Shown piece by piece: positions 19,660-29,725 of a stretch of DNA of 64,000 nt. The DNA lies in NCBI RefSeq assembly GCF_013167215.1, contig NZ_JABJWY010000016.1:62134-126133 (forward strand), given 5' to 3'. This DNA comes from Sphingobacterium prati (GTDB lineage: Bacteria; Bacteroidota; Bacteroidia; Sphingobacteriales; Sphingobacteriaceae). Numbering within the stretch: position 1 is the first letter of the stretch; each line of letters opens with the position of its first letter. A model generated the notes under the pieces. That model ran no database searches. It saw nothing but the letters and a program-made list of their open reading frames with translations, and had not been told where the DNA came from. Position numbers and translations under genes: made by a program.

Positions 19660-19695
19660 AAAAATGTCTTTATATATGTGTATAAAGACATTTTT
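19660..19695 (-). terminator. Terminator of the gpmI-lipoprotein unit
   Basis: Perfect 15-bp inverted repeat AAAAATGTCTTTATA / TATAAAGACATTTTT with a 6-nt loop, 10 bp after the lipoprotein stop codon on the complement. Confidence 0.85.
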
Positions 19696-19704
19696 CAGCG
19701 AGTG

Positions 19705-20295
19705 CTATTTTTTTTGTTTTACGAATTGCCCGATAATTTCATATTGGTTTGCATCGAGCCCTTGTACATCTTGGAGTTTGACGATACTGTACAATGAATC
19801 GCTATAATAATCCAGCTTTTCATTGCTATCATAGAGGGAATTCGCAATTTTTTTATCGATATGGATATGTTTTACCTTCTCGTTGTTGCGATCAAACTCA
19901 ATCCTGAGCTTCTGTATCTGTAATTCTTTCTTTTTGGCGGTAAACTCTGTTATACAGTCGACAGCTTTGACGTCATATAGTGCGGGGTCAAAGTTTTTAC
20001 TGATATCTGCCGACTGAAAAGCTGATAACTCATTTTTCCAGTTTGCAATTTTGATTTCACGTTGTTCCTTTTCGCCGTCTTTATTGACCGATTTTAATAC
20101 CGATGGGTTGAGCTGCTGCAGGCGGTGTGCCTCAGCATTGAAAAAGGAGTCTACCGAAAAAATATCCGTTGTCTTTTTAGATGCTTTCTCGCCTGAGGGG
20201 GAGCTGCAGCTCCAAAAAAGCAGCGCACTTCCCACCAATAGTGGAAGTGCGCTGCTTATATTTTTATATAAATTATTATTCTGATACCAATACAT
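19705..20295 (-). CDS. Hypothetical lipoprotein encoded after gpmI
   Basis: 196 residues, N-terminal signal with lipobox LLFWSCSS, then a mainly charged, helical domain without a recognised family. The start codon lies inside the 3' end of gpmI (20-bp overlap), and it is the only Met near the N-terminus, suggesting translational coupling. A terminator follows. The function is unknown. Confidence 0.65.
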   Translation of the reverse strand: MYWYQNNNLYKNISSALPLLVGSALLFWSCSSPSGEKASKKTTDIFSVDSFFNAEAHRLQQLNPSVLKSVNKDGEKEQREIKIANWKNELSAFQSADISKNFDPALYDVKAVDCITEFTAKKKELQIQKLRIEFDRNNEKVKHIHIDKKIANSLYDSNEKLDYYSDSLYSIVKLQDVQGLDANQYEIIGQFVKQKK

Positions 20296-21808
20296 TTCCT
20301 GTCATTTCAAGAGGGATATCTACGCCCAAGAGTTTGAGGACGGTTGGAGCGATATCACCCAATTTACCATCTGCAATTTTTTTATAGTGATCATCAATTA
20401 AGATGCAGGGAACCAAATTTGTTGTATGTGCTGTATTTGGTGAGCCATCCTCATTGATCATAAATTCCGAATTGCCGTGATCAGCCAAGATGATAAATGA
20501 GTAACCATTTTTCAACCCGGTTTCCACCACTTTTTTGGTGCATTGATCTACCGTTTCTACTGCTTTTACGACAGCCTCAAAAACACCCGTGTGACCTACC
20601 ATGTCTGGATTCGCAAAATTCAGGCAGATAAAATCAGGTTGAAGTGTTTCCATATCGTTGACGATCGCTTCAGTAATTCCTTGAGCAGACATCTCCGGTT
20701 GAAGATCGTAAGTCGCTACTTTTGGTGATGGAACCAACAGGCGGTTTTCACCTTCAAATTGTTGCTCGCGGCCACCCGAAAAGAAGAATGTCACGTGTGG
20801 ATATTTCTCTGTTTCGGCAATTCGGGTCTGCGTTTTATGATTGGCTTCCAAAACTTCACCAAGCGTATTTGTCAGGTTATCTTTTTGGAAAACAACGCGT
20901 ACGTTTTTGAAAGTCTCATCATAGGCCGTCATGGTAACATAGTACAGGTTCAATGGAGCCAGATCATATTCAGGGAAAGCTTTTTGCGTCAGTGCAATGG
21001 TAATTTCACGGCCACGGTCTGTTCTGAAATTGTAACAAAAGACCACATCACCTTCCTGAATTGTGGCAACAGCTGTACCATCTGCACCAACCAATGCAAT
21101 TGGTTTAACGAATTCATCGGTCACCCCTGCATCGTAAGATTTTTGGATGGAGGCAACCAAGTCATTGGATTTTTCGCCCTCAGCTTTCACCAATAGGTCG
21201 TAAGCCAATTTAACACGTTCCCATCTGTTGTCACGGTCCATCGCATAATATCTACCGATGGCAGAAGCGAAGGTACCTGAGCTTGTTTTGAGGTATTCCT
21301 GCAAATCTTTGACATAGCCGATTCCAGAATTGGGATCCGTATCACGACCATCTAAGAAGGCATGGATAAACACCTGATCACTAGTTAGCCCGGCATGTTT
21401 TGCAGCGTCGCAAAGGCCTTTCAGATGTTTGGTGTGTGCATGCACGCCACCGTCAGAAAGCAAGCCGATAAAGTGTACTTTTTTATTGTTTTCAAGGGCA
21501 TATTTAAATGCATCCTGGATAACGGTATCTGTATTGAATACGCCGTCATTTACGGCTTTATGAATACGTCCTAATTCTTGATAGACAATTCTTCCGGCGC
21601 CCAGATTCATGTGGCCCACCTCTGAATTCCCCATCTGTCCTGCAGGAAGGCCAACGGCTTCACCGGAAGCTTCCAGACTTGAATTTGGGTATGTGTCCAA
21701 TAAATGATCTAAAAATGGAGTATTTGCAGCTTCAACTGCATTTGATTTATCATGTTTTCCGTATCCTAGTCCGTCTAGGATCATGAGTGCAACTTTTTTC
21801 TTATTCAT
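20276..21808 (-). CDS. gpmI: 2,3-bisphosphoglycerate-independent phosphoglycerate mutase
   Basis: Interconverts 3- and 2-phosphoglycerate in glycolysis using two manganese ions. The alkaline-phosphatase-like metal site is intact: LDGLGYG near residue 11, catalytic Ser62 in MGNSEVGHMN, LADHGNSE near 440, and NTAHTTNLVP. At 510 residues it has the standard length. The start gives MNKKKVALMILDG. It has a near-consensus promoter immediately upstream and shares a transcript with the overlapping lipoprotein gene. Confidence 0.97.
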   Translation of the reverse strand: MNKKKVALMILDGLGYGKHDKSNAVEAANTPFLDHLLDTYPNSSLEASGEAVGLPAGQMGNSEVGHMNLGAGRIVYQELGRIHKAVNDGVFNTDTVIQDAFKYALENNKKVHFIGLLSDGGVHAHTKHLKGLCDAAKHAGLTSDQVFIHAFLDGRDTDPNSGIGYVKDLQEYLKTSSGTFASAIGRYYAMDRDNRWERVKLAYDLLVKAEGEKSNDLVASIQKSYDAGVTDEFVKPIALVGADGTAVATIQEGDVVFCYNFRTDRGREITIALTQKAFPEYDLAPLNLYYVTMTAYDETFKNVRVVFQKDNLTNTLGEVLEANHKTQTRIAETEKYPHVTFFFSGGREQQFEGENRLLVPSPKVATYDLQPEMSAQGITEAIVNDMETLQPDFICLNFANPDMVGHTGVFEAVVKAVETVDQCTKKVVETGLKNGYSFIILADHGNSEFMINEDGSPNTAHTTNLVPCILIDDHYKKIADGKLGDIAPTVLKLLGVDIPLEMTGNVLVSE

Positions 21809-21815
21809 CGTATAA

Positions 21816-21846
21816 CAAAGATAACCTTAATTTTAGAATCTATCAA
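21816..21846 (-). promoter_or_regulatory. Promoter of gpmI
   Basis: On the complement, TTG then 20 bp then TATCTTTG, matching the Bacteroidota -33/-7 pattern (TTTG, TAnnTTTG). The -7 box ends 7 bp before the start codon, implying a very short or absent leader. Confidence 0.5.
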
Positions 21847-21982
21847 TGCATCTTTAAAATCTTCCCTTGTTTATATCTAATAATTTTATAGGTTTGTGGC
21901 ATAGTTTATGTTTGGTGTAAGCTATGCTACCTAATGATTGATACATCTATTGTGGAAACTGTTCTATTTTATTCTGAGCTAT

Positions 21983-22441
21983 ATGAAACTTTTGAGCTAT
22001 TGCGTATTTATATTTGTCTATAGTCTTTTTATACACACTGGCGCTTCAGGGCATAATTCGAAAGATTTTAATGACTTAGCGCAGCCTGCTTTACAGATCG
22101 AGGAATTGTCTTTGGGAAGTATTTCCGAAGAACTTAAAACCTATTTAAGGGAGGGGAATGCAAAGAATTTAGCAAAATATTTTGGATCCAATCTGACCTT
22201 ATCCATTTTGGGTGAAAACGGGGTGTATACCAAATACCAGTCCGAGATTATGTTGAGTACATTTTTTAACCAGCATAAGCCCAAGACAGTCAAACTGACC
22301 CAGGCCAGCAATGCGAATAATGGTTATCAATACTTCACCTTTTCATTGGCTACCGAACAAGCAAATTACCGTATATTTATTAAGATCGGAGCTGGATCCA
22401 ATAACCAGTCCATCGAGGAACTTCGAGTCGATAAAAATTAA
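21983..22441 (+). CDS. DUF4783 family exported protein
   Basis: 152 residues from the ATG at 21983, which begins directly before a signal peptide (MKLLSYCVFIFVYSLF); an in-frame start at 21938 adds 15 residues and is less likely. The rest has the SnoaL/cystatin-like pattern of DUF4783: a helix containing LREGNAKNLAKYFG, then the beta strands TLSILGENGVYTKYQSE and YQYFTFSLA. It lies just before nadC, an arrangement I believe is common in Bacteroidota. Function unknown. Confidence 0.72.
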   Translation: MKLLSYCVFIFVYSLFIHTGASGHNSKDFNDLAQPALQIEELSLGSISEELKTYLREGNAKNLAKYFGSNLTLSILGENGVYTKYQSEIMLSTFFNQHKPKTVKLTQASNANNGYQYFTFSLATEQANYRIFIKIGAGSNNQSIEELRVDKN

Positions 22442-22516
22442 GCCAGACACTATTTTTTTATCATTCTATTTTTCGATTAAAAAATTATTCCACATCTTAG
22501 CCCAATAAATTGTATT

Positions 22517-23374
22517 ATGGAGAAGGAAATCAAGGACTATTTGGCGCAATTTGTAAAACAATCAGTCGCGGAAGATGTTGGGGATGGCGATCATACCTCG
22601 TTATCCACGATTGCAGCAGGAGCGCAGGGCGAAGCGAAACTGATTGTGAAAGACGATGGCGTCTTGGCGGGTGTTGAAGTTGCCCAGGAGATCATCAGCT
22701 ACATCGATAAGACCTTAACCTGTGAAGTGTTTATTCAAGATGGTTGTCAAGTAAAAGTTGGTGATATAGCCTTTTTTGTCCGCGGGAATATTCAGAGTAT
22801 TTTGTTGGCAGAGCGTTTGGTGTTGAATGTCATGCAACGTATGAGTGGCATTGCGACGACAACCCGAAAATATGTAGACCTGTTAAAAGGTACAGGTACC
22901 CAAGTATTGGATACCCGCAAGACGACGCCTTTACTCCGTGTATTGGAAAAAGAAGCTGTCAAAATCGGCGGGGGTACCAATCACCGTTTTGGTTTATTCG
23001 ACATGATCCTGATCAAGGACAATCATGTGGATTATAGTGGCGGAATTGTACCTGCATTGACACGTGCAAACGACTATCGGAAGAAATTAAATAAACCAAT
23101 AGAAATAGAAATTGAGGTCCGAAATTTTGCGGAACTTGACGAAGTTCTTAACTTTGGCGAAGTGGACCGAATCATGTTGGATAATTTTTCACCTGCGGAT
23201 GTAGCTAAAGCGGTTGAAATTATCGACCATCGATTTAAGACAGAAGCCTCTGGGGGAATAACAATTGATACGATTCGGTCATATGCAGAGGCGGGCGTCG
23301 ACTATATCTCCGTTGGAGCTTTGACGCACAGTGTCAAGAGCTTGGATCTTAGTTTGAAGGCCAAATTAATATAA
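22517..23374 (+). CDS. nadC: Nicotinate-nucleotide pyrophosphorylase (carboxylating)
   Basis: Converts quinolinate and PRPP to nicotinate mononucleotide, the third step of de novo NAD synthesis. Family motifs: EDVGDGDHTS at the N-terminus, VLDTRKTTPLLR, GGGTNHRFGLFD followed by ILIKDNH, and the C-terminal EASGGI plus DYISVGALTHS. 285 residues, a normal length. plsY follows after 16 bp, so they are likely co-transcribed. Confidence 0.97.
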   Translation: MEKEIKDYLAQFVKQSVAEDVGDGDHTSLSTIAAGAQGEAKLIVKDDGVLAGVEVAQEIISYIDKTLTCEVFIQDGCQVKVGDIAFFVRGNIQSILLAERLVLNVMQRMSGIATTTRKYVDLLKGTGTQVLDTRKTTPLLRVLEKEAVKIGGGTNHRFGLFDMILIKDNHVDYSGGIVPALTRANDYRKKLNKPIEIEIEVRNFAELDEVLNFGEVDRIMLDNFSPADVAKAVEIIDHRFKTEASGGITIDTIRSYAEAGVDYISVGALTHSVKSLDLSLKAKLI

Positions 23375-23390
23375 GAACTGATTTAATTTA

Positions 23391-24041
23391 ATGATATCGA
23401 TTTATTTAGTAATTGCAGTATTACTAGCTTATTTGTTTGGTTCTATACCTACAGCAGTTTGGTTGGGACAAGCATTTTATGGCGTAGATGTTCGTGAGTA
23501 TGGGAGTGGTAATGCTGGAGCGACTAACACCTTTCGCGTATTAGGACCGCGTGCCGGATCCATCGTGATGTTTGTAGATATATTTAAAGGTTGGACAGCG
23601 ACAAACCTGGCTTATCTGATTGAGCTCGGGCAGAATACCAGTGATGTTCAGTTTGTTAATTTTCAGTTGGCATTTGGCGTGATTGCTGTGATTGGGCACT
23701 TATTTCCTGTATTTGCTGGTTTCCGGGGCGGAAAAGGGGTTGCAACATTGTTCGGAATGATCTTAGCAATACATACACCCGCTGCATTGCTCTGTGTATC
23801 TGTATTTATCGTTATCCTGTTGACCACCCATTATGTATCACTCAGTTCTTTAGCTGCAGGTTTTACATTTCCCTTTAGTTTGGCCTTTATTTTTAAGACC
23901 ACAATTCCATCTGTCTTACTTTATGGGATTGCTATCTGTACGCTCTTATTAATTACCCATCAAAAAAATATTGAGCGTTTGCTAAAAGGGCATGAATCCA
24001 AGATTTATCTATTCAAGAAAAAGACCAAAGAAAAAGAATAG
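23391..24041 (+). CDS. plsY: Glycerol-3-phosphate acyltransferase PlsY
   Basis: Inner-membrane enzyme that acylates glycerol 3-phosphate with acyl-phosphate, the first step of phospholipid synthesis. 216 residues with about five membrane segments and the three PlsY motifs: GSIPTAVWLG, EYGSGNAGATNTFRVLG, and GHLFPVFAGFRGGKGVAT. It is preceded by nadC (16 bp) and followed by an M48 peptidase gene (44 bp), which may belong to the same transcript. Confidence 0.96.
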   Translation: MISIYLVIAVLLAYLFGSIPTAVWLGQAFYGVDVREYGSGNAGATNTFRVLGPRAGSIVMFVDIFKGWTATNLAYLIELGQNTSDVQFVNFQLAFGVIAVIGHLFPVFAGFRGGKGVATLFGMILAIHTPAALLCVSVFIVILLTTHYVSLSSLAAGFTFPFSLAFIFKTTIPSVLLYGIAICTLLLITHQKNIERLLKGHESKIYLFKKKTKEKE

Positions 24042-24085
24042 GCACAATAATTGCAAGCTCTTATTAACGGATTTAATAGATTATT

Positions 24086-24898
24086 ATGAAAGGAATATAT
24101 AAGTATTCGGCTATGGTGTTGGCCTGTGCTACACTGGCATCGGGGTTGTCAGGTTGCGCAACTTCAGCTGTTACGGGTAAAAAATATTTGAAATTGGTCA
24201 GTGCTGACCAGGTCAATCAGCAAGCTGCATTGGCCTACAAAGATTTCTTGTCAAAAAATAGTGCTAAGGTTGTTACCGGTACTGCTGATGCGGCGATGGT
24301 AAAACGTGTAGGCAACCGATTGGCGACAGCGGTCAATCAATATCTGCAGAGCAAGGGCATAGCCAATAAATATAATTTCAACTGGGAATTTAACCTGGTG
24401 AAGAGTGATGATGTGAATGCATGGTGTATGCCAGGAGGTAAAGTGGCTGTCTATACGGGGATATTGCCTGTTACGCGCACTGAGGCAGGAATGGCTACCG
24501 TAATGGGGCACGAGATTGCGCATGCTATTGAGGAACATTCCGTCGCGCAGGCGTCCAACCAGATGGCTTTACAGATGGGCGGTCAGATTTTGGGATCGGC
24601 AGCAGGGATGACCGGTAGCAGCTCCCTTGGTATTTTTAACAATCTATATGGTTTGGGAGGTAGCTTGGCACAGTTAAAATTCTCGCGAAGTGATGAGTCC
24701 TCTGCGGATCAAGCGGGTTTGATTATTATGGCATTGGCCGGTTACGATCCCAACGAAGCCATTGGTTTTTGGAAGCGTATGGCAGCGGGCAGCCAGAAGG
24801 GCCAACCGGAGTTTTTGAGTACCCACCCGAGTGATGCACGACGTATTGCAGATATCGAGAAACAGATTCCAACTGCGATGCGGTATTACAAAAAATAG
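24086..24898 (+). CDS. M48-family zinc metallopeptidase lipoprotein (Oma87/BepA/LoiP-like)
   Basis: Predicted outer-membrane lipoprotein peptidase involved in envelope quality control. Signal peptide with lipobox GLSGC; zinc site HEIAH at 142-146 with the third ligand expected in the downstream DESSADQAG segment; C-terminal STHPSDARRI motif typical of the BepA/LoiP group. 270 residues, the usual length. A strong terminator follows, closing the nadC-plsY-peptidase cluster. Confidence 0.92.
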   Translation: MKGIYKYSAMVLACATLASGLSGCATSAVTGKKYLKLVSADQVNQQAALAYKDFLSKNSAKVVTGTADAAMVKRVGNRLATAVNQYLQSKGIANKYNFNWEFNLVKSDDVNAWCMPGGKVAVYTGILPVTRTEAGMATVMGHEIAHAIEEHSVAQASNQMALQMGGQILGSAAGMTGSSSLGIFNNLYGLGGSLAQLKFSRSDESSADQAGLIIMALAGYDPNEAIGFWKRMAAGSQKGQPEFLSTHPSDARRIADIEKQIPTAMRYYKK

Positions 24899-24919
24899 AG
24901 CGTAATTTAATTATAATAG

Positions 24920-24951
24920 AAAGGGAGCATCAATCAGATGCTCCCTTTTTT
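24920..24951. terminator. Terminator after the M48 peptidase gene
   Basis: Stem AAAGGGAGCATC / GATGCTCCCTTT with an AATCA loop and T run; placed between convergent genes, so it may serve both. Confidence 0.9.
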
Positions 24952-24972
24952 GTTTCAGTCTGCTATTTTAGT

Positions 24973-25449
24973 TTATATGCCAGCAATAGCATCGGATATT
25001 CCTAAGACAACACCGAGCATCAGTCCAAGGAGATTAAATCCGATTGTAATGATGACGATGATTCCGATGAATTTATAGTGTTTTTTTAAGGCATCGAAAC
25101 AAAGCTCCAGCTGGATACTATCGCGGTTTTCAATGGCTTTTTTTGCCTTTGATCCAAAATTATACAAGTAAAAGATCGGTAGACAGGAGAAAGCCAGTAA
25201 CAGGAGATAAAGTACTCCGAATGTGGAGAGCGTGCCGGCTGTGACAAATTCACCCTGACCAAGGGATAAGGCACTGGCGCCAAAGATTAAGCTAATCATG
25301 GTTATGGCCGAGATCCCGATAAAAATAAAACAGACAATGGCTAAAAAATTAGCCCATTTAGCTGCTGAAGCTAAAAAAGAAAGCCCTGCTGGAGACAATT
25401 TAATGTCTGCGGGTTCCTGAAAAGAAGAATTTTGAATACCGTCTTCCAT
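24973..25449 (-). CDS. DUF5362-like membrane protein
   Basis: 158 residues with about four hydrophobic segments (FLAIVCFIFIGISAITMISLI, LLLLAFSCLPIFYLYNFG, IGIIVIITIGFNLLGLMLGVV) and a short cytoplasmic linker containing KKAIENRDSIQLELCFDALKKHYKF. This layout matches DUF5362 proteins of Bacteroidota. No function is known. Confidence 0.65.
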   Translation of the reverse strand: MEDGIQNSSFQEPADIKLSPAGLSFLASAAKWANFLAIVCFIFIGISAITMISLIFGASALSLGQGEFVTAGTLSTFGVLYLLLLAFSCLPIFYLYNFGSKAKKAIENRDSIQLELCFDALKKHYKFIGIIVIITIGFNLLGLMLGVVLGISDAIAGI

Positions 25450-25916
25450 GAAAAGAGAATTATAAAGGTGTGCGAATTTCTAAAAAGTTCTCCGTTTTTA
25501 AAAACAGATTTTTATAAAAACCATTTCTAAATAACAATAGTTTACAGTTATAATATAAATACTAGGTTAAGTAGCGCAATTGCTACAAAGAGCGAGTTGA
25601 TCAATAAAATGCTCGGCTGGTAGAAAGTTAGTGATTTTTTTGAATAAAGACGATGTTGGAATGGAAGAATGTTGTTACAAAAACAATCGATTGATTTGGT
25701 GTGGAAAACTATTTTGTTAGGATTTGATTCTTTGCTAATGGCCGTTTAAAAGATGTTATAACGTTTTTTTTGTGCAAAAATTGTGTTAAAAAACAGAGAT
25801 TTGCTGACGAATAATAGAAAGTGGATGTGTTGTAGTGTGTTAAGTTTATATTAAGTCCTTTGTTATTTGAAATCTCTTAGTAATTTTGCTTAACATTTTT
25901 TAACAAATCACATTAT
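25450..25916 (+). promoter_or_regulatory. AT-rich upstream region and promoter of the Oar-like receptor
   Basis: 467 bp without a gene. Near its end, TTTG at 25859-25862 and TAATTTTG at 25881-25888 (18-bp spacing) match the Bacteroidota promoter consensus, predicting a start near 25895 and a leader of about 20 nt. The rest is AT-rich with no clear structure. Confidence 0.5.
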
Positions 25917-28900
25917 ATGAAAAGATCTTTACTCTTTTTCGCTCTTGTAATGGCCAGTTATGGTGCTGTACAAGCTCAGGTCACGACAAGTAGCGTTACA
26001 GGTATTGTAAAAGAGGCAAACGGCAGTGTTACTTCGGGAGCTACTATCAAAGCGACACACGTGCCATCAGGAACTGTTTATTCGGGTTCTTCAAACTCAG
26101 TAGGCCGTTTTAATTTACCAGCAATGCGTGTTGGTGGACCTTATAGGATAGAGGTAACCTATGTGGGACAGAATCCGATTGTTTATAATGATGTTTACAT
26201 ACAATTAGGGCAACCGTATGTATTGAACAGTACTTTTGGAAGTGCTGAAACTGTTTTGGATGAAGTTTCTGTTACAAGGACCAGCGGATCAAAAAATTTA
26301 AAAACTGGTGCTGAAACATCAATTTCTAGAAAACAGATGGAAAATTTGCCAACTGTTTCACGTTCAATTGAGGATTTTACAAGATTAACTCCCCAAGCTG
26401 ATGTAAAAGGAGGTTCTGTTTCAATTGGAGGTATGAATAATAGGTTCAACCAATTTACAATTGATGGTGCTGTTACAAATGACGTATTTGGTCTTAATGC
26501 AAATGGATTAAATGGAGGGGGTAGTGGTACTAACCCTATTTCTTTGGATGCGATTGAGCAAATGTCTGTTCAAGTTGCTCCATTTGATGTTCGTTCAAGT
26601 GGGTTTGCTGGCGGCGGTATCTCAGCTGTAACTAAATCTGGTACTAATCAATTTCAAGGTTCGGTGTATCACTATTTCCGCAATCAGGATTTTACCGGAA
26701 AAACACCTAAATCCTTGGTTAAAGATGGCGAAGAAAGGACTAAGTTAGCAAACTTTTCTGAGAAGACTTATGGTGTGCGTTTAGGTGGGCCAATCATAAA
26801 AGATAAGTTATTCTTCTTTGTGAATTATGAACATACTAAAAATAACACCCCTGAAAATTATCCAGTAGGATCGTCCAGTTCCAATTTGTTAGAAGCTGAC
26901 GCACAACGTATTTATGATATTGCATTGAGTAAATATGGTTATGAAGCAGGTTCATTCACAGATTTAAACGATGAGAATACATCCAATAAAGTAATGACGC
27001 GTTTGGATTGGAATATTAATGAAAAGAATAAACTTTCATTAAGATACAACTATGTGGACGGTGTTGATATGGGTAATACGCGGACACAGTCGTCGTTGAC
27101 TTTCGGTAACGGTGCAATTTTAAAAGATTTTAAGTCGAATACGCTTACTTTGGAACTCAGCAGTCGCATTAATAATTCATTAGCGAACAGTTTTATTGCT
27201 GGTTATTCAAGAGTGAGAGATGCTAGAAGTTATAAAGGACAGTTATTTCCAAATGTAAGGATAAACACTACGAGACAAATTGAGGTAGATGGAGATCCTC
27301 AAACTTTGTCGGGGACGTATTATTTAGGCGTTGATCCGTATAGTAATATCAATCAGTTAGATCAGGATGTTTATACTTTATCGAATAATCTGACTTGGTA
27401 TAAAGGGCTTCATACATTAACTTTCGGTACGCACAATGAATTTTATAAGATGTATAATGCTTATACACAAAATTCGAATGGTGCGTTTGTGTTTAGTAAT
27501 TCCAAAGCAGGAGATATTAATCCTGAAACAGGCAATGCTTATACTGCAATTGAAAACTTTGAAAGAGGATTGGCGAATAGTATGAACTATAGTTATAGTA
27601 ATACCGATGATCCTCGTCAGGGAGCTAAATTTAACGCATTACAGCTCGGATTTTATGTTCAAGACGAGTACCAAATGCAAGACAATTTGAAAATAACAGC
27701 TGGTCTTCGTGTAGATATTCCAATTTATTTGGATAAACCTATGGAAAATACTGACTTTAATAACTCAATTTTAGCAAAGCAATATAACGTACAGACCAAT
27801 CGCATGCCAAGTGCTCCTCTGATGTTCTCTCCTCGAATTGGTTTCAACTGGGATGTGAATAGAGATCGGTCGACCATTGTACGTGGAGGAATGGGGATAT
27901 TTACCTCACGGGTTCCTTTTGTTTGGGCAGCAGGTGCCTTTACACAAAGTGGTGCATTATTGGGCGGAAATAGCTTAGGTAATGGTACGGATGCCAATGT
28001 TCCATTTATCAGCGATGTTAACAAATTGCCTAAATATGATGGAGCGGTTACGCCATCAGGAAATATTACTGTACTTGATAAAAATTTGAAGCTGCCACAA
28101 ATTGCTCGTTTTTCTGGAGGAGTAGATCAGGTATTGCCCTATGGAATTAAAGGAACTTTAGAGTTTATCTATTCAAAAAATTTAAGTGCATTCAATTTTA
28201 GAGATCTTAATCTAGAGAGACCTATTGGTACATTAGAAGGAGCTGATAATCGGATTGTGTATGATGCAAACAATAATAACCGTCGTGTCTTAGATAACTA
28301 TACAGAGGTTATTTATGTGAACAACGTGAATAAAGGTTATTCTTGGTCTACGACGGCTTCACTTTATAAAAGCTTCCTATTTGGTCTAGATGCATCGGTA
28401 GCCTATACTTATACAGCTGCGAAAGATTTGATCTCTGGTACATCTTCCCAAAATCAATCCAATTGGTATAGAGTTGCATCAGTTAACGGTTCAAATAATG
28501 TTACACTTGCCCATAATCCTTTTAGTACAGGAAGTCGTGTTATCGGATTTTTATCTTTCTCTAAAGAATATTTAAAACATTTAGGTACTTCAGTTTCCCT
28601 CGTTTATACAGGGCAGTCAGGAGCTAGATTTTCTTATCTAGCAGGAGGTAATCTAACCGGTTATGCAACTTCATCAAGTAATCAGTTTAACTTGATGTAT
28701 ATTCCTAAAGATCAGTCCGAAATTACATTTGTACAGAATGGTAAACAAACGCCACAGCAACAATGGGAAGCTTTCAATAATTTCATTGAATCAAATGACT
28801 ATCTGAAATCGAGAAGAGGACAATATGCAGAAAGAAATGGGGCAAGATCACCATTTTCACATAAATTTGACTTAAAGATTGTTCAAGATTTGTTTACAAA

Positions 28901-29168
28901 TATTGGAAATACTAAAAATAAGCTTCAACTTTCAGTCGATATTATGAATGTTGGTAACTTATTAAATGGTGACTGGGGTAAGCAGTATACAGGTTCTGGA
29001 AGTTTTTGGGATAATAGTTTTGTTCCTGTTGCATTCGCTGGTTATGAAGGAACTACAAAGAAGCCTACTTATAGGCTAAATGACACAAACGGTAATGTAC
29101 CTTATTATGTTCAAGATCTCTCCTCAAGATGGTCTGCACAAGTTGGTATCCGTTATATCTTCAATTAA
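25917..29168 (+). CDS. Oar-like TonB-dependent outer-membrane protein
   Basis: 1083 residues: signal peptide (cleaved near VQAQ), an N-terminal carboxypeptidase-regulatory-like domain (VTGIVKEANGSVTSGATIKA), a plug with MENLPTVSRSIEDFTRLTPQ and GGMNNRFNQFTIDGA, then a large barrel ending in VGIRYIFN with a terminal aromatic residue. Proteins of this kind (Oar of Myxococcus and relatives) import peptides or small proteins or take part in envelope functions; the ligand cannot be inferred. It is a single transcription unit with its own promoter and terminator. Confidence 0.86.
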   Translation: MKRSLLFFALVMASYGAVQAQVTTSSVTGIVKEANGSVTSGATIKATHVPSGTVYSGSSNSVGRFNLPAMRVGGPYRIEVTYVGQNPIVYNDVYIQLGQPYVLNSTFGSAETVLDEVSVTRTSGSKNLKTGAETSISRKQMENLPTVSRSIEDFTRLTPQADVKGGSVSIGGMNNRFNQFTIDGAVTNDVFGLNANGLNGGGSGTNPISLDAIEQMSVQVAPFDVRSSGFAGGGISAVTKSGTNQFQGSVYHYFRNQDFTGKTPKSLVKDGEERTKLANFSEKTYGVRLGGPIIKDKLFFFVNYEHTKNNTPENYPVGSSSSNLLEADAQRIYDIALSKYGYEAGSFTDLNDENTSNKVMTRLDWNINEKNKLSLRYNYVDGVDMGNTRTQSSLTFGNGAILKDFKSNTLTLELSSRINNSLANSFIAGYSRVRDARSYKGQLFPNVRINTTRQIEVDGDPQTLSGTYYLGVDPYSNINQLDQDVYTLSNNLTWYKGLHTLTFGTHNEFYKMYNAYTQNSNGAFVFSNSKAGDINPETGNAYTAIENFERGLANSMNYSYSNTDDPRQGAKFNALQLGFYVQDEYQMQDNLKITAGLRVDIPIYLDKPMENTDFNNSILAKQYNVQTNRMPSAPLMFSPRIGFNWDVNRDRSTIVRGGMGIFTSRVPFVWAAGAFTQSGALLGGNSLGNGTDANVPFISDVNKLPKYDGAVTPSGNITVLDKNLKLPQIARFSGGVDQVLPYGIKGTLEFIYSKNLSAFNFRDLNLERPIGTLEGADNRIVYDANNNNRRVLDNYTEVIYVNNVNKGYSWSTTASLYKSFLFGLDASVAYTYTAAKDLISGTSSQNQSNWYRVASVNGSNNVTLAHNPFSTGSRVIGFLSFSKEYLKHLGTSVSLVYTGQSGARFSYLAGGNLTGYATSSSNQFNLMYIPKDQSEITFVQNGKQTPQQQWEAFNNFIESNDYLKSRRGQYAERNGARSPFSHKFDLKIVQDLFTNIGNTKNKLQLSVDIMNVGNLLNGDWGKQYTGSGSFWDNSFVPVAFAGYEGTTKKPTYRLNDTNGNVPYYVQDLSSRWSAQVGIRYIFN

Positions 29169-29188
29169 TTTGAATACATATTAAGAAG

Positions 29189-29218
29189 ACCGTCCTAAAT
29201 TTTAGGACGGTTTTTTTT
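29189..29218 (+). terminator. Terminator after the Oar-like gene
   Basis: Stem ACCGTCCTAAA / TTTAGGACGGT followed by T8; 20 bp after the stop codon. Confidence 0.92.
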
Positions 29219-29337
29219 ATTAGCTAGAAGAGATCAATCAATATATCGAGTGCTAATGGGGCAATATCACCAGCTATTCATAACCAGGGCCTTTCAATTT
29301 TATTAGTTGTATTGTATAAAATAGCTGATCTGTTTAG

Positions 29338-29694
29338 TTATTTGTCTGTGTATGTTATTTCACCGCTCAGATTTCTCTGAACTAAAGGTAATTTAATAAT
29401 GATTCTACCGTCCGGTTGCAGTCTAACATATATTTTAAGTTGGTTTCGAATGGAACTGCAGTTTTTAATCTTACTGCAGGAAGGAATTTGGAAGTACCAT
29501 TTTTTAAAACTTCGAAATTTGTTCTCTCTTTTTTGAAAACTAATGCTTTCAAAATTTTTTTCTATTTTCAATGAGTAGTTTATAGAAATATTTTTAAGAT
29601 AACTTTCGGATGTAAGTTGATATATCTCTGGGTACTTTTTTAAAAGAAAATATATCTCCTTCAAAATCGAGATTGTAGCGGTATTGAAAACCAA
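29338..29694 (-). CDS. Doubtful hypothetical frame
   Basis: 118 codons opening only with TTG, no recognised domain, lysine/isoleucine rich as expected of AT-rich noncoding DNA. The C-terminal part (YVRLQPDGRIIIKLPL) has a protein-like look, so it may be the remnant of a gene. It lies in a gene-poor stretch between the Oar-like gene and the XRE regulator. Confidence 0.2.
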   Translation of the reverse strand: MVFNTATISILKEIYFLLKKYPEIYQLTSESYLKNISINYSLKIEKNFESISFQKRENKFRSFKKWYFQIPSCSKIKNCSSIRNQLKIYVRLQPDGRIIIKLPLVQRNLSGEITYTDK

Positions 29695-29725
29695 AGAATA
29701 TTTGGAAATGGAAAGGACGGAAGGA